Notes: generated by a model not told the origin, from the letters alone. DNA of 64,000 bases from Penium margaritaceum (GCA_023375785.1 SZWC01004683.1:39860-103859); one strand, 5' to 3'; shown: positions 20,101-31,764, counted from the first letter of the stretch. Numbers and translations: made by a program.

Positions 20101-22706
20101 GAAAATGCCTGACAATGCCAAGGCAGTGCCGGGCAATGCCTATGCAATACGTAGCAATGCTTGGAAATGCCCGGGCAATGCATGGCAATGCCTGGCAATG
20201 CCAGGACAATGGCCGGCAGTGCCTGGCAATGCCTGGGCAATACCTGACAATGCCTGGACAATGACTGGCAATGCCTGGCAATGCCTGGGCAATGCCTGGC
20301 AATGCCTGGGCAATGCCTAGCAATGCTCGGCAATGCCTCGCAATGCTTCGGCAATGGCTGGTAATGCTAGGCAATGCCTGGCAATGCTTGGACAATGCCT
20401 CGCAATGCCTAGCAATGCCTAGGCAATGCCTGGCAATGCTTGGCAATGCCCGAACAATGCCTGGCAATGCGTAGCAGCCTGTAGACAAAGCCTAGCAAAG
20501 CTTGGGAAGTGCCTGGCAATGCCTCGCAATGCCTGGACAATGCCTGGCAACGCCTTGCAATGCCTGGCAATGCGTGGCAAAGCTTGGCAATGCCTGACAG
20601 TGCCTGGGAAATGCCTGACAATGCCTTGCAATGCCTAGGCAATGCCTTGCAATGCCTTGGAAATGCCTTGCAATGCTAGGCAATGCCTGGCAATGCCTGG
20701 ACAATGCCTCGCAATGCCGATGTAATGCATAGCAATGTGTGGCAATGCTTGGGTAATGTCTGGCAATGCTTGGATAATATCTAGCAATGCTTGGGTAATG
20801 TCTGGCAATGCTTGGGTAATGTCTGGAAATGCTTGAGTAATGTCTGGAAATGCTTGGGTAATACCTGACAATGCCTAGACATGCCTGGGCAATACCTGGC
20901 AATGCCTATGGAATGCCTGGAAATGCCTATGTAATGCCTAGTAGTGCGTGGCAATGCCTGGCAATGCCTGGTTATATGGCTATGCCTGGAAAGTGCCTGG
21001 CAATGCCTGGGAAGTACCTGGCAATGCCTGGAAATGCCTGGATAATGCCTGGCAATGCCTCGTAATGCCTGGAAATGCCTGGGCAATGCGTGGCAATGCT
21101 AGGAAATGCCCGGGCAATGCCTGGCAATGCTACGTAATGCTTGGCAATGCCTGTCAATGCTTGGACGATGCCTCGCAATGCCCTGCAATGCCTGGACAAT
21201 GCCTGGCAATGCCTGGGCAATGCTTGGCAATGCCTGGGCAATGCCTAGCAATGCCTAGCAATGCCTTGCAATGCAAGGGCAATGCCAGGCAATGCTAGGT
21301 TATGCTTGACAATGCCTGGGCAATGCCTCGCAATGCCTCGCAATGCCTGGCAATGCCTGTGCAATTCCTGGAATTGTTGGCAATGCCTGGCAATGCCTTG
21401 GAAATGCTTGGCAATGCTTGGCAATTCCTGGAAAATGCCTGGCAATGCCTGGGGAATGCTTGGCAATGCCTAGGCAATGCCCGGCAATGCCCTGTAATGC
21501 CTGGATAATGCCTCGCAATGCCTGGACAATGCCTGGCAATGCGTGGAAAATGCCTGGCAATGCCTAGAAATACCTAGGTTATGCCTCGAAATGCCTAGCA
21601 ATGCCTGGACAATGCCTAGCACTGCCTAGGCAATGTCTGGCAATGCCTGGCTATGCCTGGGTAATGCCTAGCACTGCCTAGGCAATGCCTGGAAATGCCT
21701 GGCAATGCCTGGCAATGCATGGCAATGCCTGGCAATGCTAGGCAATGCTTGAAAATTCCTGGGCAATGCCTAACAATGCCTAGGTAATGCGTGGCAATGC
21801 TTGGGCAATGCCTGGCAATGCTAGGAAACGCCTGGCAATGCATGGACGATGCCTGGCAATGCCAGGCAATGCCTGGCAATGCCTGGGAAAGCCTGGAAAT
21901 GCCTGGCCATGCCTCGGTAATGCCTGGCAATGCCTGGCAATGCCCAGGCAAGGCCTGGCAATGCTAGACAATGCCTGGCAATGCCTAGGCAGTGCGTGGC
22001 AATGCCTATGCAATACGTAGCAATGCTTGGAAATGCCTGGGCAATGCCTAGCAATGCCTGGGCAATGCTTGGCAATACCTGGGCAATGCCTGGCAATGCC
22101 TGGGCAATTTTGTGGCAATGCCTGGGCAACGCCTTGCAATGCCTGGTAATGCCTGGCAGTACCTAGGCAATGCCTGGCAATGCCTCGTCAATGCCTGACA
22201 ATGCCTCGGCAATGTCTGGCAATGCTAGGCAATGCCTGGCAATGCTTGGACAATGCCTGGCAATGCCTAGCAATGCCTAGGAAATGCCTGGCAATGCCTA
22301 GAAATGCATGGGCAATGCCTGGCAATGCGTAGCAATGCCTAGACAATGCCTGGAAATTCCTTGGCAATGCCTGTTAATGCCTGGGCAATGCTAGGCAATG
22401 CTAGGCAATGCCTGGGCAATGCCTGGCAATGCTAGGCAATGCCTGGGAAGCCCTGGAAAGTGCCTGGTAATGCCTGTCAATGCCTGGGCAATGCCCGGCA
22501 ATGCCTAGCAATGCCTGGGAATGCCTGGCAATGCCTGGAAAATGCCTGGCAATGCCTGGGCAATGCCTCGTTATGCTAGTCAGTGCCTGGCAATGCTTGG
22601 ACAATGCCTGGCAATGCCTATACAATGCCTAGAAATGTCTGGTAATGCTTGGGAAATGCCCGGCAATGCCTGGTAATGCCTAGATAATGCCAGGCAATGC
22701 CTGGGC
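14158..22706 (+). repeat. 10-bp satellite, block C (forward orientation)
   Basis: About 8.5 kb of CAATGCCTGG (10 bp) and GCAATGCCTGG (11 bp) units with frequent point changes and no interruption. Each unit contains an ATG and the odd dyad GGCA-A-TGCC. Open frames on both strands spell cyclic peptides (QCLAMPGNAW on plus, PGIARHCQAL on minus). They are a property of the unit and are not annotated as genes. The block ends at the LTR start at 22707. Confidence 0.97.
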
Positions 22707-23360
22707 TGTCAGAATAAGGAAGATGACCACACCCAGCTGGGGACATTTCTCATCTCATGCATGTCCTGCGCTCTCAGTCACGGTTCATCTCCAGGAAGAA
22801 CCACCTTGGTCATACCCATCACGCACTGTTGTGGGCAATAAGCTGACCAACGGTTAGTACCTCGATCAATGGCTACCCTACCGAGTGATCCCCTAATAAG
22901 CGGTAGCACCGCAAGCGCGTCCGGCTAGCGCCCAAGAAGCCGTCAACACTGTATTTTTATCTTATTCTGTTGTATATACGGAGGATGTTCATTCCCTCCG
23001 AGGCTTAACCAGAACAGTTCTATCCATCTTGTTCCCCTTTGGTTCCGCGGCTTTGCCGTCGTGTTCTCGCTCTGCTTGCTCCTCGCTCCTACTTCCTTTG
23101 CCAATCATTCCCCGCTCACCTCTCTTCACTTTGTCACCCTTCGCTCAAGCACGCATCAACCCGAGACTCCGACTTTCTCTCACTCAGCTCCTGTCTACCT
23201 CGCATCCTCAGTGCCGCGCCTCTCTCCACGCTCTCCGACTAACTCCTTGGGACATCGCATGCCGATTCACTTCCGTCATCCACTGACGTGCTTGTGCATG
23301 GTCCCATTGCTTCTGACTGCTTCTGCTATTACCGTCTATGCTCATTTCATTCTTTTGACA
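22707..23360 (+). repeat. 5' LTR of the TR-GAG-like element
   Basis: Starts TGTCAG and ends TGACA, followed at once by the PBS. Contains a TATA-like TGTATATAC at 22971, matched in the 3' LTR, a plausible promoter. Confidence 0.9.
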
Positions 23361-23372
23361 TGGTATCAGAGC
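23361..23372 (+). promoter_or_regulatory. Primer-binding site for initiator tRNA-Met
   Basis: TGGTATCAGAGC directly follows the LTR end TGACA, identical to the PBS at 3953. Confidence 0.92.
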
Positions 23373-23839
23373 ATCAGGCAACATCACCTGGTGTCCAGTG
23401 ACCCCGTCATCCCTCTGCCGCCACCACCGCTTTGCTTTCCTGATCTATACTCCTCTGCCGCTGCTGCTGCCACCCCGCGTGTCTTCGTTTTGTCAGCAGC
23501 TCCGTCTGGATTGCTCCTCCTGCTGGAGTGACGACTCGTTCTCTTGATCAAACCCTGCACCCACTCCGCACCCGTGGTGAACGATCGGTGACTCGTCAAC
23601 AACAGCCGCAAGCAGCTCTCAATCCGTCGACTATTGTCATCTTCCAGGAAGCTTCCTACCACATGTCATCTACCGCTCCTTCGTCCTCTCAGCAGTCGCA
23701 AGCGTTTTCTTCCTTCTCGGCCACTCCATCTACCTCATCTGCTCCATCCGGCCCTCCTACATCAGATCCTTCACCGTCATCGCCTCGAGCCGCGCCTTTG
23801 CACCGCCTTCTCGCGTCGTTAGCAACTGCATGCCTTCTG

Positions 23840-25060
23840 CCGTCAGGAAATCGGACACCGCCAGTCTTCTTGCTCCCATTGCGAGCCAACTGGGGAACAA
23901 GCCGTCACTCTCCTGACATCCACGGATCGGCATCACTGCTTATCTCACGACTACCTCTACTGCAGATGACTGCCTCTCGTTGTCAGGATAATGGACACCA
24001 CCAGTCTTCCTACTCACGCTTCGAGCCAACTGGGGAACAAGCCGTAACTCTCTTGACAACAGAGCAACAGGATGCTTTGTTCGCGCCCACTGTTGCTTCG
24101 CCATCCTCCTCCTACTACGACTCCTTCATCACTTCCGTTTTTCTTCCTTCGCCTCACCATCAGCATCGTCACCAGCCTCCTCTCCATCAGCCTCCACACG
24201 TCCTATTCACCCTCCGCCTCCTCAAGCCTGCCTTCGCATCAGCTTCCTCTCAGCTTCCTCTGCCTCCTCCAACCGTCTCCCATCAGCTTCAGTTTCATCA
24301 TCATCCGCATCGTTCTACAGCGCACGTGGTTCCACCCCTGCGCCCACTTAGCCAATCAGTTGCCTCCGCCGCCATCCGTTCCTCCGCTCCCACATCGTCC
24401 TCCGCTCGGCACAAGGATCCGCCCGGTCGCATTGCCCGTCTCGCGATGACCTGCGCCCACGCTGAAACTTCCGCAGCGCACGAGGTTTCGCCCCTGCGCC
24501 CACGCCTTCCTCATCAGCTTCTGCCTTCATCATCAGCATCTGCGGCCAGCACAAGGACCTGCACGAGCTAGCTGTCCGCTTCGCAGCAGCCTGCACCCAC
24601 GCCGGTAGCAGATTTCTCACGACGCATTGGCTCTCGCCTTCCCCTTGCCGCATTCTACTCCTCTATCCTGCAGCGTACGTGGTTTTGCCCCTACGCCCAC
24701 TCCATCATTAGTCACTTCTCCGCCATCATCTGCTTTTGACATCGTGCTCTGCACACAGATCTGCCCGGTCGAACCGCCAATCTCGCGGCGACCTGCGCCC
24801 ATGCCGATCTCTCTGCAGCACACGCGGTTTTGCTCCTTCGCCCACTCCATCACCGTTATCCCTCCTCATTTTTTCATCAGCTTCGCTCATCCACTCGACA
24901 CGCGGACCTGCCCGATCGCATCGCCTGTAGTGCGCCGACCTGCAGCCATGCTAAACCTTCCTCTGTGCATGCGGTTTCACCCCTGTGCCCAGTCTGTCAG
25001 CATCCGCTCCTCCGCCATCATCCACCTCAGTCATCCTTGCGCCTTGCTGCACAGCAGATT
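23840..25060 (+). repeat. Degenerate internal repeats of the TR-GAG-like element
   Basis: Two related stretches share GAGCCAACTGGGGAACAAGC (near 23883 and 24023). Further on, a motif of the form CACG-GGTTT-GCCCCTGCGCCCAC recurs about five times between 24320 and 24990, with TCATCAGC-rich sequence between copies. The pattern looks like a decayed tandem array with units of roughly 140-190 bp. Long Pro/Ser-rich open frames here follow from this composition, and no domain is recognised. Confidence 0.65.
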
Positions 25061-25143
25061 GCACTCACCCTGGCAGCAGCTCCCTCGAGGTGCTTTGAAC
25101 TTCATCCTCCCCGTAGGGCACACCTTCTTCAATCACAATCATC

Positions 25144-25668
25144 ATGCCACCGGTCAATCCTTGGAGACGGGAACTTTCCAACATCCCCATGCTCTACTTC
25201 ACCGCACAAGGTCAACACAATCATGAAGATTGGTTCACCCACTTCCACCACGAACTCAACAACCTCTTCCAGGGACAAGGATGGTTTGATGACTTCATAC
25301 ACTTCCGTCCCTTCAGAGGCCGTGTTCGAGCAGACTTTCCCACCAGCGCCAGCCTGCAACACTACTGGGATGTTTGGTTCATGTTTGAAGGCATCATCCA
25401 CATGCTCCTTTACCTTACCACTGACACAGCTTTTCACGCAATTCTCAAACTACATGATCCTCGGACAGAGGTCCTCCAAGATGTGTTCACCACTATTGCA
25501 CAGCGATGTTCTCATGGGTTGCCCCAGCACCTCTATCACCTGCGCACCAACAGACCTCGCCGGCTGACAATTAACCAAGTTCCTCGACCGCCTCCTCAAC
25601 CTCGTCTTTCCTCCCTACCTCTTCCAACAGTTTCAAGGAAACCAACACCACCAGGATCCCCTCCTTAA
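25144..25668 (+). CDS. Gag-like ORF of the TR-GAG-like element
   Basis: 174 codons starting MPPVNPWRRELSNIPML. The segment HNHEDWFTHFHHELNNLFQG and the later helices (YWDVWFMFEGIIHMLLYL, AFHAILKLHD) have the aromatic, helix-rich look of a copia capsid domain, and a Pro-rich tail follows. It ends about 30 bp before the 3' LTR. There is no zinc knuckle. The assignment rests on position and general character only; a captured host fragment is possible. Confidence 0.5.
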   Translation: MPPVNPWRRELSNIPMLYFTAQGQHNHEDWFTHFHHELNNLFQGQGWFDDFIHFRPFRGRVRADFPTSASLQHYWDVWFMFEGIIHMLLYLTTDTAFHAILKLHDPRTEVLQDVFTTIAQRCSHGLPQHLYHLRTNRPRRLTINQVPRPPPQPRLSSLPLPTVSRKPTPPGSPP

Positions 25669-25697
25669 CCTTCCAGGGTGGTCATCTTCACGAGGGA

Positions 25698-26351
25698 TGT
25701 CAGAATAAGGAAGATGACCACACCCAGCTGGGGAAATTTCTCATCTCTTGCATATCCTGCGCCCTCAGTCACGGTTCATCTCCAGGAAGAACCACCTCGG
25801 TTATACCCATCACGCACCGTTGTCGATAATAAACTGACCAACGGTTAGTACCTCGATCAACGGCTACCCTACCGAGTGATCCCCAAATAAGTGGTAGCAC
25901 CGCAGGCGCGTCCGGCTAGCGCCGAAGAAGCCGTTAACACTGTGGTTTTATCTTATTCTATTGTATATACGGAGGATATTCATTCCCTCTGAGGCTTAAC
26001 CAGAACAGTTTTATCCATCCTGTTCCCCTTTGGTTCCTCGGCTTTGCCGCCGTGTTCTTGCTCTGCTCGCTCCTTGCTACCACTGCCTTCGCCAATCATT
26101 CCCCGCTCACCTCTCTTCGCTTTGTCATCCTTCGCTCAAGCACGCATCAACCCAAGACTTCGACTTTCTCTCACTCAGCTCCTGTCTACCTCGCATCCTC
26201 AATGCCGCGCCTCTCTCCACGCTCTCCGACTAACTCCTCGAGACATCGCACACCACTTCACTTCCGTCATCCGCTGACGTGCTTGTGCATGGTCCCATCG
26301 CTTCTGCCTGCTTCTGCTGTTACCGTCTATGCTCATTTCATTCTTCTGACA
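25698..26351 (+). repeat. 3' LTR of the TR-GAG-like element
   Basis: Starts TGTCAGAATAAGG after the purine run CGAGGGA and ends TGACA at 26351, where the satellite resumes. Same length as the 5' LTR. Confidence 0.9.
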
Positions 26352-28411
26352 TGGAAAATACCTGGCAATGCCTCGAAAATGCCCAGAAATGCCTATGTAA
26401 TGCCTAGCAATACGTGGTAATGCCTGGCAATGCCTGGCAATGCCTGGCAATGCCTGGACAATGCCTAGCAATGCCTGGGCGATGCCTAGCAATGCCTTGC
26501 AATGCTTGGGCAATGCCTGGTAATGCCTGGCAATGCCTGGGAAATGCCTGGCAACGCCTGGACAATGCGTGGCAATGCCTGGAAAATGCCTGGGTAATGC
26601 CTGGCAATGCCTGTCAATACCTGGGAAATGTTTGGCAATGCTTGGCAATGCCTGGAAATGCTTGGGCAATGCCTGGCAATGCCTAGCAATGCCTGAACAA
26701 TGCTTGGCAATGCCTAACAATGCCTTGCAATGATTGGGCAATGCCTGGCAATGCGTAGCAATGCTTGGACAATGCCTCGCAATGCCTGGGCAATGTCCGG
26801 CAATGCCTGGGCAATGCCCGGCAATGCTAGGCAATTCCGCTAATACCTGAGCAATGTTTGGCAATGCTTAGCAATGCCTGGGCAATACTTGACAATGCCT
26901 GGCAATGCCTAGCAATGCATGGCAATGCCTGGGTAATGCCTAGCAATGCCTAGCAATGCCTAGACAATGCCTCGCAATGCAAGGCAATGCTTGGTAATGC
27001 CTGGACAATGCCTGGAAATGCCTATGCATAGCCTAGCAATGTCTGGAAATGCGTGGACAATGCCTAACAATGCCTACCAATGCCTAGCAATGCCTGGACA
27101 AGTCCTGCCAATGCCTGGGTAATGCTTTGCAAGGCCTAAGCAATGCCTGACACTGCCAGGCAATGCCTTGACAATGCCTGACAACGCCTGGCAATGCATG
27201 GACAATGCTTAGGTAATTCTTGGCAATGCCTTGGTAATGCGTGGCAATGCTTGGCAATGCCTGGGCTATGCGGGGTAATGCCTGGCAATGCCTGGGTAAT
27301 GCCTGGTAATGCCTGGTAATGCTAGGCAATGCCTGGCAATGCCTTGGCAATGCCTTGGCAATGCCTAGTAATGCCTAGCAATGCCTGGGCAATGCCTGGC
27401 AATGCCTGGGAAATGCCTGGCAATGCCAAGCAATGCCTGGCAATGCCTGGGTAATGCCTGGCAATGCCAGGGCATTGCCTGGGCAATGCCTAGCAATGCC
27501 TGTGCAATACCTGGCAATGCCTGGCAATGCCTGGACAATGTCTGGAAATGCTAGGCAACACCGGACAATGCTTGGGTTATGCCTTGCAATGCCTAGCAAT
27601 GCCAGGGTAGTGCCTGGAAATGCTTGGCAATGCTTGGCAATGCCCGCAAATCTTGGTAATGCCTGGGTAATGCCTGACAACGCCTAGGAATGCCTGGGCA
27701 TTACCTCGTAATGCTAGGCAATGCCTTGCAATGCGTGGGCAATGCCTGGGAATGCCTAGCAATGTCTGGCAATGCCTGGACAATGCCTGGCAAGGCCTTG
27801 CACTGCCTGGATAATTCCTGGCAATGCCTGGGCAATGCCTTGTAATGCCTAGCAATGCCTAGTAATGCCTGGAAAATGCTTGGCAATGCGTGGCAATGCC
27901 TGGCAATGCCTGGCAATGCCTGGCAATGCCAGGTAATGCCTGGGCAGTGCTGGGCAATGCGTGGCAATGCCTGGGAAGTGCCTGACATTGCTTGGCAATG
28001 CCAGGCAATGCCTGGAAATGCCTGGATTATGGCTGGCAATGCCTGGCAATGCCTCGACAATGCCTTGTAATGCTAGGCAATGCTTGGCAATACCTTGCAA
28101 TGCCTGGACAATGCATGGCAATGCTAGGCAATGTGCGGCAATGCCTGGCAATGCCTTGGCAATGCCTGGCAACGCCTGGCAATGCCTGGGCAATGCCTTG
28201 CTATGTTAGGCAATGCCTGGGCTATGCCTGGCAATACCTGGCAATGCCTGGGCAATACCTGGCAATGCCTGGCAATGCCTCGCAATATCTGGCAATGCCT
28301 GGGCAATGCCTGGACAATGCCTAGCAATGCATGGCAATACCTGGCAATGCTTGGACAATGCCTAGGAATGCCTGGGTAATGCGTGGCAATGCCTGGACAA
28401 TGCCTTGGTAA
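26352..28411 (+). repeat. 10-bp satellite, block D
   Basis: The forward CAATGCCTGG array continues between two LTR elements, with the same unit and degeneracy as block C. No gene. The right edge is at the TGTTGTTTATGCCCC of the next element. Confidence 0.96.
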
Positions 28412-28527
28412 TGTTGTTTATGCCCCTTTGGCCACTGCTATAGCTTAGCGGACAGGTTGGACATGCACTGCTCCCTTGGAGTAAGTCCCCCATACCTGGT
28501 TTGTGGTGCAAGTCCAAGCGAGACACC

Positions 28528-28600
28528 AGCAGTGTAGTGCAATGGATAGCACGTTGGACTTAGGGACAACAGTTCCTGCGTTCGAGCCTTGGTGAGAGCA
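28528..28600 (+). ncRNA. tRNA-derived unit with pol III A and B boxes (SINE-like)
   Basis: TAGTGCAATGG at 28535-28545 is a perfect A box (TRGYNNANNGG). GTTCGAGCC at 28580-28588 is a perfect B box (GWTCRANNC), 34 bases on, as in a tRNA gene. A complete D-stem is present (GTGC 28537-28540 with GCAC 28549-28552). TTGGACTT at the anticodon-arm position recalls tRNA-Arg. The acceptor and T stems do not pair well, so it is a decayed or derived tRNA and not a working tRNA gene. A run of five T (28607-28611), a possible pol III terminator, follows in a hairpin loop. A second A-box match (TAGCTTAGCGG, 28441-28451) lies upstream without a good B box. Confidence 0.65.
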
Positions 28601-28622
28601 GGAAGGTTTTTGACCTTCCTGC
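28598..28622 (+). terminator. Perfect 10-bp hairpin with T-rich loop after the tRNA-like unit
   Basis: GCAGGAAGGT (28598-28607) pairs fully with ACCTTCCTGC (28613-28622) around the loop TTTTG. The T run is long enough to stop pol III. It could mark the 3' end of a short tRNA-like transcript; that is inference. Confidence 0.55.
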
Positions 28623-29179
28623 ACAGAGGAAGTTTCCTAGACATTTCTTCATGCATGAGGAGGATGTGCTACTTGGCGGTCAGTGGATTCGCCAATTGGC
28701 GAGCTGGTGAGGTGGTGAGGTGTGGCCACCCCCAAAAGTGCCACTACCCACACACCTTAGGTGCCAGGCCTAGGACTATATGTACCAAGCTCATTCCTCA
28801 TTCTAAACATACAATCTGGCCTTAGATGCTCCTCAAAGAGCCGTCCAACTAAGGAACATTATAAAGAAGACACTGGTTGGTCTAAGCCCCAGGAGTTAGT
28901 CTCTGACTAGCACCTTGCGCGAAAGTGACCAAGTGTTAAGTGGACACAGTTGTTAGCAAGTGATTGCCTAGGAGCTGCTCAGTGTGGAACTGTGATCCTG
29001 AGGGTGATATCTTCTCCTAGCTGAAATGCTAGGAGCAGACGGCAGGTGCTATTGTGTCGGCCCTGTTTTCTAGTCCATTCGCCTCAGGCCGGTTGACAAA
29101 GGGTTATGGGCCCACACTGACCAGTTGTAAGGAACGCTTTGCTGAACTCTGGTACGCTCTCTCCAGGTGCGCACACCGG

Positions 29180-29335
29180 CTCCATCAGCTCCATCAGCTC
29201 CATCAGCCTCATCAGCTCCAACGGCTGGGTCTGCACTCAACACACAGGGATCAAGGACAAGCTCTACCCTTGGAGGCACGACCCTTGTGTCCCAACCAGG
29301 ACAAGCTCTGCCCTTGGAGGCAAGACCCTGGGTGT
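29180..29335 (+). repeat. Short tandem repeats in the leader of the partial copia element
   Basis: CTCCATCAG units repeat about five times near 29180-29220. Two imperfect copies of a ~39-bp segment beginning AGGACAAGCTCT then follow (near 29252 and 29293). No gene; part of the leader before the gag ATG at 29491. Confidence 0.75.
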
Positions 29336-29490
29336 GTTGGTGTAGATATCTTCTCTGTCTGCGGGTGAACATCGGCTGGAGGGGAAAGCAACGGATCTGC
29401 ATCCTAAAACCGGTAGCAGACATCAGCTAACATCAGCCTACATCGGCCTCGACGCAGCAGAGAAGCGGGAAGTGGATAAGGGCAACAAAA

Positions 29491-30933
29491 ATGGTTGACC
29501 CATCAGGAGGAGTGGAGGCTGCCGCAGGGCAGTCCTCAAACTCAACAGTGGCTACCACAAGGCAGACCACTGGAGCAACTGTGAGTGCTACGTCACTGCC
29601 ACAAGGTCTTGGACCCTTGGGAGGAATCCCCATTTTTGAGGGGATTGACTTCCCCCTTTGGAGATGGCAGTTCGAGCTGGCGATGAAAGTGCACGGCTTC
29701 ATGAAGCTACTGAAGGGAGAGGAGCAGGTTCCCACGGAGGGCACACCCGAGCATGAGGCATGGATGGATCGAAATGATATTGTCATGTCATTCCTCAGCA
29801 ACGCGATAGCCAAAAAGTATGTTCCCATCATTGCGGGGTTCACACTGGCTTCGGATGCTTTCGACAAGCTCAAACGTGTGCACCAATCCACCTCCCTCGC
29901 AAACAGATTATTCATCCTACAATGGCTGATCAGCATGCGGGTGAATGAGGGGGGGTCTATCCCTAACTTCTTATGGGATTTTGAAGGACTCCTTGGTGAG
30001 GCTCGCCAAATGAACTGGGACCTTGATGAAAAGATGCAGGCCATGATCCTCCTCATGGCGCTACCGGAGAGCTGGAGTCCAATGATCACCGTCATGGGTG
30101 GTTGGAAGGAGAACGACCTGACGTACACGACAGTGTCCGAGTACATGAAAAACGAGGCCACACGTTGCAGTGGCAGTGAGGCTAACTTCTCAGCCTATGC
30201 CGCACGCTACAACGGCCGCGGGAGCAAAGGGTCGGCCTCTGGTCAGAACGGCGACAGCGGAAGCGGTGGCGGCGGAGGCAACAATGGCGGCAAGGCTCCC
30301 GAGCGACAGGGCAACTGCCACAATTGTGGCAAACCTGGGTACTGGGCAAGAGAGTGCAGATCGTCAAAGAAGGAAAACGGCGGGAGTAGTGGGAACAAAG
30401 GCAGCAAAAAGGGTGGCAAAGAGGCCACCAACATGATGGCTCAGACCACACCTCCAGCAAAGGGAGCGGCTCTGCTCAGGCCTGGAGCCTTCGGGCTGGA
30501 CTCCGGCACCGACCATCACTCTAGTAATGACCAGGCTGGATTTGTATCCATCGGCCCCACTGAGCGGCGGTTCAGATGTGCAAACGACAGCATTGTGAAC
30601 GCAAAGGGTGTGGGAGACAAGCTGGTGAGCATCAGCCTGAATGGTGAGGAGAAGGATCTGCGGCTTCGTGACGTGGTCTACATGCCCTCGTTTGCGGCAA
30701 ACCTCCTGTCCGTGTCAAAAATCATGGACAACGACATGACGGTGGTGTTCACGCAGAAGAAGGCGGTCATCATCAAGAACGAGGACATCAAGGTCCTCTA
30801 TGCCAACAAAGACCTTGTTGCTCAGGTTCCACAAGTCGATGGGCTCTACGTGCTACAGACAATCACGGCAGAGAGCTCAAAAGACAAGGGTCATGCAGGT
30901 GTGGCAGAGGCAATGATCTCGGCACCAACGTAG
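29491..30933 (+). CDS. gag: Gag-protease ORF of the partial copia element
   Basis: 480 codons from ATG 29491 (MVDPSGGVEAAAGQ). Residues about 45-75 (IPIFEGIDFPLWRWQFELAM) are the start of the UBN2/Retrotran_gag fold. LPESWSP at about 191-197 is the typical LP-x-W/Y gag motif. A Gly/Lys-rich linker leads to a zinc-knuckle-type segment CHNCGKPGYWARECR at 276-290. An aspartic-protease-like DSG lies at 337-339 (AFGLDSGTDHHSS), followed by NLLSVSKIMD at about 404-413, as in copia proteases. Gag would assemble particles and the protease would mature them. The reading frame is long and clean, but the element as a whole is incomplete. Confidence 0.88.
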   Translation: MVDPSGGVEAAAGQSSNSTVATTRQTTGATVSATSLPQGLGPLGGIPIFEGIDFPLWRWQFELAMKVHGFMKLLKGEEQVPTEGTPEHEAWMDRNDIVMSFLSNAIAKKYVPIIAGFTLASDAFDKLKRVHQSTSLANRLFILQWLISMRVNEGGSIPNFLWDFEGLLGEARQMNWDLDEKMQAMILLMALPESWSPMITVMGGWKENDLTYTTVSEYMKNEATRCSGSEANFSAYAARYNGRGSKGSASGQNGDSGSGGGGGNNGGKAPERQGNCHNCGKPGYWARECRSSKKENGGSSGNKGSKKGGKEATNMMAQTTPPAKGAALLRPGAFGLDSGTDHHSSNDQAGFVSIGPTERRFRCANDSIVNAKGVGDKLVSISLNGEEKDLRLRDVVYMPSFAANLLSVSKIMDNDMTVVFTQKKAVIIKNEDIKVLYANKDLVAQVPQVDGLYVLQTITAESSKDKGHAGVAEAMISAPT

Positions 30934-31009
30934 GAGAACACACCAACAGATACTCAAAAGGTACCCCCTGCCGCAAAGGACGAAGATGCTGGGCTGTGGC
31001 ATAGATGCT

Positions 31010-31680
31010 TTGGGCACATTGCAAACAGCACGCTGCAAGTCATGCAGCAATAGCAGGTGGTCCGTGGCATGGAGGGGTGCAAGAAGGATGCGACTGGGTG
31101 TGGCAACCTGTGTGAACCTTGCCTCCAAGGCAATACCAAGCGAAAGCGCTTTGAGCACAACGGTCGCCACGCAGAAGCAACCCTTGACCTGATTCATACC
31201 GACATGTGCGGACCCTTTTGCATGGCGTTGAACGGTGGCAGTAAGTACTTCCTGACCTTCGTCGACGACCACAGCCGCAAGGTGTGGATCTACTTCCTCA
31301 AAACCAAAGGAGAGGTCAGAGATAAGTTGCTGGAGTTTGTCGCCATGGTGGAGCGGCAGACTGGAAAGAAGGTCAAGGCACTGCGAAGCGACAACGGCGG
31401 AGAGTATGAAGCCTACAAGGGCTGGTTGCGGCAACACGGGATCAACCACCAGCCTACAACACCCTACACACTGCAAAGCAATGGTGTGGCCGAGCGGATG
31501 AACCAGACCATCCTCAGCATGGTGCGTACCATGCTCTTTGATGCAAAACTCCCACCGTGCTTCTGGGCAGAAGCTGCAAGAACGGCATGCTACCTTGTCA
31601 ACCTGACTCCTGCGACTGCTCTGGGAAGGCGTGGTAAGAAAAAGGGCAAGCAGCAGATGATGCCACAAGAGGTGTGGTGA
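31010..31680 (+). other. Integrase region of the partial copia element
   Basis: The end of the HHCC finger (CGNLCEPCLQGNTKRKRF) is followed by the rve core with LIHTDMCGPF, YFLTFVDDHSRKVWIYFL, LRSDNGGEYEAY and TPYTLQSNGVAERMNQT. This gives the D, D-35-E acidic residues of the integrase active site. ARTACYLVNLTP closes the core, as in other copia integrases. Fossil part. Confidence 0.88.
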
Positions 31681-31764
31681 GGGAAGAAGCCGAACGCCTC
31701 ACACCTGCGAGTTTTTGGCTGCAACGCATGGGCAAAGGTCCAGGCGGGAGAGGGTGGCGGGAAG

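Larger units (their letters stand above)
22707..26351 (+). mobile_element. Non-autonomous LTR element with gag-like ORF (TR-GAG type)
   Basis: Two 654-bp LTRs (22707-23360 and 25698-26351), both starting TGTCAGAATAAGG and ending TGACA, flank a 2.3-kb interior. The interior has a tRNA-Met PBS, degenerate internal repeats, one gag-like ORF and a short purine run before the 3' LTR. No protease, integrase or RT is visible. Equal LTR lengths show a complete structure. About 49 of 654 LTR positions differ by eye (7-8%), making it older than the copia at 2927. It is inserted in the satellite; flanking bases (TGGGC, TGGAA) do not give a clean target duplication. It would depend on another element's enzymes. 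Confidence 0.87.

Noticed and set aside
23528-24571. 347-codon Pro/Ser-rich open frame
   Set aside because: Lies in the repeat-filled interior of a non-autonomous LTR element; composition-driven, no domain.
22707-26351. Clean target-site duplication for this LTR element
   Set aside because: Flanks TGGGC and TGGAA share only the first three bases, and the degenerate satellite makes chance matches likely.
28528-28600. A functional tRNA gene
   Set aside because: A and B boxes and the D-stem fit, but the acceptor and T stems do not pair and the anticodon stem is damaged; kept only as a tRNA-derived unit.
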